A stretch of 64,000 nucleotides of DNA from Radiobacillus deserti (GTDB lineage Bacteria; Bacillota; Bacilli; Bacillales; Amphibacillaceae): contig NZ_CP041666.1 in the NCBI RefSeq assembly GCF_007301515.1, positions 1,674,001 to 1,738,000 on the forward strand, in the 5' to 3' direction. This document shows, piece by piece, positions 61,124 to 64,000 of this stretch. A program made the translations under genes and the position numbers. The first letter of the stretch is position 1. Each line of letters begins with the position of its first letter. The notes beneath the pieces were generated by a model that worked only from the letters and a program-made list of their open reading frames with translations, made no database searches and was not told where the DNA came from.

Positions 61124-63079
61124 ATGGAAGTCATTTTCCAGTTATTAGAATGGCAAAATATATTAGTTCTAGTAGTGGGGATGTTAATTGGAATTGTTGT
61201 AGGAGCACTACCGGGTTTAACCCCAACAATGGGCGTTGCATTAATGATCCCATTCACGTTTACACTTGGCCCGACGCAAGGACTAATTATATTAGGAAGT
61301 ATATTTTGTGGAAGTGTATATGGAGGTTCTATCCCTGCAATTTTATTCAATGTGCCAGGGGCACCCGCTTCTGTAGCAACTACCTTTGATGGCTATCCCA
61401 TGACAAGAAACGGTCAAGCTCGAAAAGCATTAGAATTGTCGACCATTTCCTCTGTTGTGGGTGGCTTATTTGGTATGTTGCTTTTACTTTTCTTCGCACC
61501 AGTATTTGCACAATTCTCTTTGGAATTTGGGCCAGCCGAAAATCTATGGATTGCTTTATTTGGCCTAACCGTTATTGCAGCCATTTCCGATGGTTCCGTC
61601 ACAAAAAATCTAATCGGCGGCTGTATTGGGGTTTTATTAGCCTGCGTTGGCATTCACAGTATTACAGGAACCCCACGATTTACATTTGGAATGGAAAGCT
61701 TTGTTGGCGGTTTCAATATTGTAGCAGTGTTGATTGGATTATTTGCGTTTCCGCAAGCGATTAATATTTTAGAAGGGTTAAAGAATTCTAACTCAAACAA
61801 TAAGAATACGTATTCCTTTGAACCTTCCTCCATAGTAGCATCCTTTAAAACAATCTATCGAAAGCCTAAGTCCTTACTAATTGGTAGTGGGCTTGGGATG
61901 TTTGTCGGAATGATTCCAGGGGCAGGTGGAAATATAGCGTCTATTCTTGCTTATAATGAAACGAAACGGTTTTCAAAGGATAAAGCTTCCTTTGGGAAAG
62001 GGGATCCACGAGGAATCATTACGTCAGAAAGTGCTAACAACGCAATGATTGGAGGAGCACTGATTCCACTATTAACGTTAGGGATTCCAGGATCACCAAC
62101 AGCTGCTATATTTCTAGGCGGTTTGCTCATTCACGGAATATGGCCAGGCCGAAGTTTGTTCGTAGAACATGCTGATACAGCGAACTTGTTCATGCTTAGC
62201 ATGGTAGTAGCACAAATTGCTTTACTAGTAATTGGATTAGCCCTAATCCGCTACTTTGTCAAATTGTCCTCCATTCCAGCATACATCATGGCACCTGTTA
62301 TTTTGTCTTTTTCTATTATTGGAGCTTATACAATGCAGAACAGTGTGTTCGATGTGTACACCGTTGTTGGGCTTGGGATTGTGATGTATCTGTTGCAAAA
62401 AGCTAATTTTTCTGCAGCCCCAATCGCTTTAGGGTTTATCTTAGGTCCTATTGCAGAGGAAGGATTGCTACAAGGGATTCAAGTAGGAAAAGCAGAAGGC
62501 TCCGTTTGGACGTATTTTTTCACTGGTGGCTGGAATATCGCTTTATCTATGTTAGTAGTAATCACCATCCTAGCTTCTATCTATCAAGCTTGGAAACAAC
62601 GGAAACCAAAGTCGGAATACGCTCAGCGTAACCATATAAGGTTCTTTTCAGTTCCCGCTATGGTATGGTTAGGAATTGTTATTCTATGCGCTATTAGTAT
62701 GTATTGGATGATAGGACTTCCTCCACAGCAAAAATGGTTTCCACTATTTACAATGCTTGCATTCGTAATTTTAGCCGTTATTGAATATGGAAAAGCACTT
62801 TATCAGCCAAATACGGATATATCATCGTGGAAACCATCCTCAATTTGGTTTTTAATTGTGTTAGTGTGTATTCTTTCTTCTGGATTAGTTTGGATTGGTT
62901 TCTACAGTCAAGTATTTCTACTCTTAATGAGTGTTGCGAGTTTTGCTAAATGGAAGCGATGGATTGAAGTGTCTTGGCTCCGAATATCGTCTATTTCTAT
63001 TTTATTTACAGCTGCAATGTATGCAATCTTTACAGTCGTGATTAAAGTTCCACTTCCGTACGCAATTTCACTATTTTAA
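61124..63079 (+). CDS. Tripartite tricarboxylate transporter permease, probable TctA-TctB fusion
   Basis: The first about 500 residues are a TctA permease with about 11-12 helices and the glycine/proline motifs LPGLTPTMGVALMIPFTF, GGSIPAILFNVPGAPAS, GMIPGAGGNIASILAYN and LTLGIPGSPTAAIFLGG. A further about 150 residues follow (about 500-651) with four more hydrophobic helices separated by short loops, the size and topology of the TctB subunit. The start is the ATG at 61124, 6 bases after GAGGGGG. A TctC-type binding protein gene lies 490 bp on in the opposite orientation. Such systems import citrate or related acids by ion gradient. That the tail is TctB is inferred from topology. Confidence 0.85.
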   Translation: MEVIFQLLEWQNILVLVVGMLIGIVVGALPGLTPTMGVALMIPFTFTLGPTQGLIILGSIFCGSVYGGSIPAILFNVPGAPASVATTFDGYPMTRNGQARKALELSTISSVVGGLFGMLLLLFFAPVFAQFSLEFGPAENLWIALFGLTVIAAISDGSVTKNLIGGCIGVLLACVGIHSITGTPRFTFGMESFVGGFNIVAVLIGLFAFPQAINILEGLKNSNSNNKNTYSFEPSSIVASFKTIYRKPKSLLIGSGLGMFVGMIPGAGGNIASILAYNETKRFSKDKASFGKGDPRGIITSESANNAMIGGALIPLLTLGIPGSPTAAIFLGGLLIHGIWPGRSLFVEHADTANLFMLSMVVAQIALLVIGLALIRYFVKLSSIPAYIMAPVILSFSIIGAYTMQNSVFDVYTVVGLGIVMYLLQKANFSAAPIALGFILGPIAEEGLLQGIQVGKAEGSVWTYFFTGGWNIALSMLVVITILASIYQAWKQRKPKSEYAQRNHIRFFSVPAMVWLGIVILCAISMYWMIGLPPQQKWFPLFTMLAFVILAVIEYGKALYQPNTDISSWKPSSIWFLIVLVCILSSGLVWIGFYSQVFLLLMSVASFAKWKRWIEVSWLRISSISILFTAAMYAIFTVVIKVPLPYAISLF

Positions 63080-63132
63080 TATAGAATGTTATGGGACCAA
63101 AAGAAACTTGGTGGGAAAAGTGTTAACAATGG

Positions 63133-63358
63133 ATGAGAAAATGTAAAGTAGCAATAACACTGTTTTTGTTGTTTTTGGTTATTGGAGGGAGTTGCTCGTG
63201 AAATAACAGTAGAAACTGCTCCTCCTTAAAATGTATTGTTTGTTTCTCCAAATGGCAACGACAAAAACATTGGAAGTAAACAAAAACCTTTTAAAACGAT
63301 TCAAAAGGAAGTAAATATAGCAAATTCAGGAACTAAAATATATGTAAGAAATGAATAA
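63133..63358 (+). pseudogene. Decayed lipoprotein gene with DUF1565/beta-helix start
   Basis: An ATG at 63133 begins a lipoprotein-like signal sequence, MRKCKVAITLFLLFLVIGGS followed by CS, which ends at TGA (63199-63201). A frame overlapping by one base then reads EITVETAPP, a stop, and then VLFVSPNGNDKNIGSKQKPF with KTIQKEVNIANSGTKIYVRN, the N-terminal motif of right-handed beta-helix (DUF1565) proteins. It ends at TAA (63356-63358). Frameshift plus two stops and the missing helix repeats show a remnant. A few residues of a later part may survive near 63430. Confidence 0.65.
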
Positions 63359-63475
63359 AGAACAAATCGTTTTCCGATTGGAAAAATAATAATAAATTGT
63401 GTTCACAGTTTTGGAATTCCAGAAAGATAGTATTATGATGTGGACTTGGATTCTAATGATAACTTACAGATAGTA

Positions 63476-63508
63476 AGGCACTTGGGGGAGTATTCCAAGT
63501 GCCTTTTA
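63476..63508. terminator. Hairpin between the remnant and tctC
   Basis: AGGCACTTGG (63476-63485) pairs with CCAAGTGCCT (63495-63504), followed by TTTT. Confidence 0.8.
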
Positions 63509-63568
63509 CCATTGAATAGACTTATAACCCTGGAAACTTGCTATGGAAAGGTTAGAAGACTACCGTTT

Positions 63569-64000
63569 TTATTTAGGGATATCGATGGTTTCTAATAGTG
63601 CCTTATATTTTTCTTGCCTATTTTTCATATCCTCTTTAGCTTCGTTTCGATCCATAATTAGCATATCTGCACCTGCTTTTTTCATGTCCGCAAGAAATTC
63701 TTCATCCTCCATCAGCTTTAAGAAAGCAGCTTCCAATTTCTCAATAATCTCTGGTGGGGTACCTTTTACAGCGGCAATTCCACGATCCGTACTCATTATA
63801 ACGGTTGGATATCCAAGCTCCTTAAAAGTAGGAAGGTCTGGCATAAAAGAATGACGTTCTTCTGTGGCAATTGCCAAAGGGGTTACATCATCTCCTAACC
63901 TGTAAATATCGGATAAATTTCCAGCAACCACGTCAATGTGACCACCTAAGAGTGCAGCTATCGCATCCGACGACCCTTGATAAGGAACAGCTTCTACTTG
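63569..64000 (-). CDS. TctC-type (Bug family) solute-binding protein, 3' part
   Basis: The C-terminal about 143 residues of a tripartite tricarboxylate transporter binding protein; the gene runs off the window edge. Seen are YQGSSDAIAALLGGHIDVVAGNLSDI, LAIATEERHSFMPDLPTFKELGYP, and the closing helical tail with ETIDIPK. The family binds carboxylates outside the cell and hands them to TctAB. It is convergent with the TctA-type gene, not co-transcribed, though the two are likely partners. Confidence 0.88.
   Translation of the reverse strand, partial: QVEAVPYQGSSDAIAALLGGHIDVVAGNLSDIYRLGDDVTPLAIATEERHSFMPDLPTFKELGYPTVIMSTDRGIAAVKGTPPEIIEKLEAAFLKLMEDEEFLADMKKAGADMLIMDRNEAKEDMKNRQEKYKALLETIDIPK

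Noticed and set aside
63543..63854. 103-codon plus-strand frame
   Set aside because: It is the antisense shadow of the TctC-type binding protein, which has clear family motifs.
1..64000. CRISPR arrays, tRNA and rRNA genes, insertion sequences
   Set aside because: No regularly spaced direct repeats, cloverleaf segments, rRNA-like blocks or transposase frames were recognised on reading both strands.

Overview
The window is chromosome from an AT-rich, endospore-forming Bacillaceae member, probably of the Oceanobacillus/Virgibacillus side of the family; the genus is a guess. Spore genes (tlp, sspL, sspP, sirA, a GerPA-like gene), two KinA-type kinases, LexA boxes of the Bacillus type and the shared gene order with Bacillus subtilis support this. 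No rRNA, tRNA, CRISPR array, insertion sequence or prophage was seen.

Layout. 1-4.6 kb is hflX-ynbB-glnR-glnA, the usual nitrogen block with a GlnR box. 4.6-8.8 kb is accessory: a secreted protein with a zinc-ribbon membrane partner, small orphan genes, a GerPA-like gene and several CBO0543-type membrane proteins. 8.9-36 kb follows the B. subtilis lexA-to-parC order (lexA, yneA position, yneB, ynzC, tkt, sirA, yneF, ccdA, yneI, ccdC, yneK, sspP, citB, yneN, tlp, yneP, yneQ, plsY, yneT, parE, parC). It carries local changes: a 30-residue peptide where yneA should be, an orphan mrpB, a histidine kinase between yneK and sspP, a frameshifted citB, a double-AAA SpoVK-like ATPase, an RsgA paralogue, a long hairpin repeat, a manganese catalase, and a folE2-yidD pair.

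36-47.4 kb has a flavin reductase, the double dynamin DynA, hisJ and a compact eight-gene his operon (hisZGDBHAFI) behind a promoter with a perfect palindrome. 47.4-51 kb holds msrA, a second PAS kinase, the ypcP-sspL pair and a CHY zinc-finger protein. 51-58.1 kb is the divergent gltC / gltAB locus, with a palindrome between. 58.2-64 kb holds ilvE, an MFS transporter, a tricarboxylate-transporter permease that looks like a TctA-TctB fusion, a decayed lipoprotein gene and the 3' part of a TctC-type binding protein cut by the window edge.

Together: glnRA, gltAB/gltC and ilvE handle ammonium assimilation and amino-group transfer; lexA, its neighbours and parEC form an SOS set; ccdA/yneI/ccdC/yneN relate to cytochrome c and thiol chemistry; sirA, the kinases and the small acid-soluble spore proteins belong to sporulation. 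The least explained parts are the secreted/zinc-ribbon pair, the short yneA substitute, the orphan mrpB, the double-AAA ATPase and the short ORF with hairpin before the RsgA paralogue. All calls come from reading the sequence; no database search was run.
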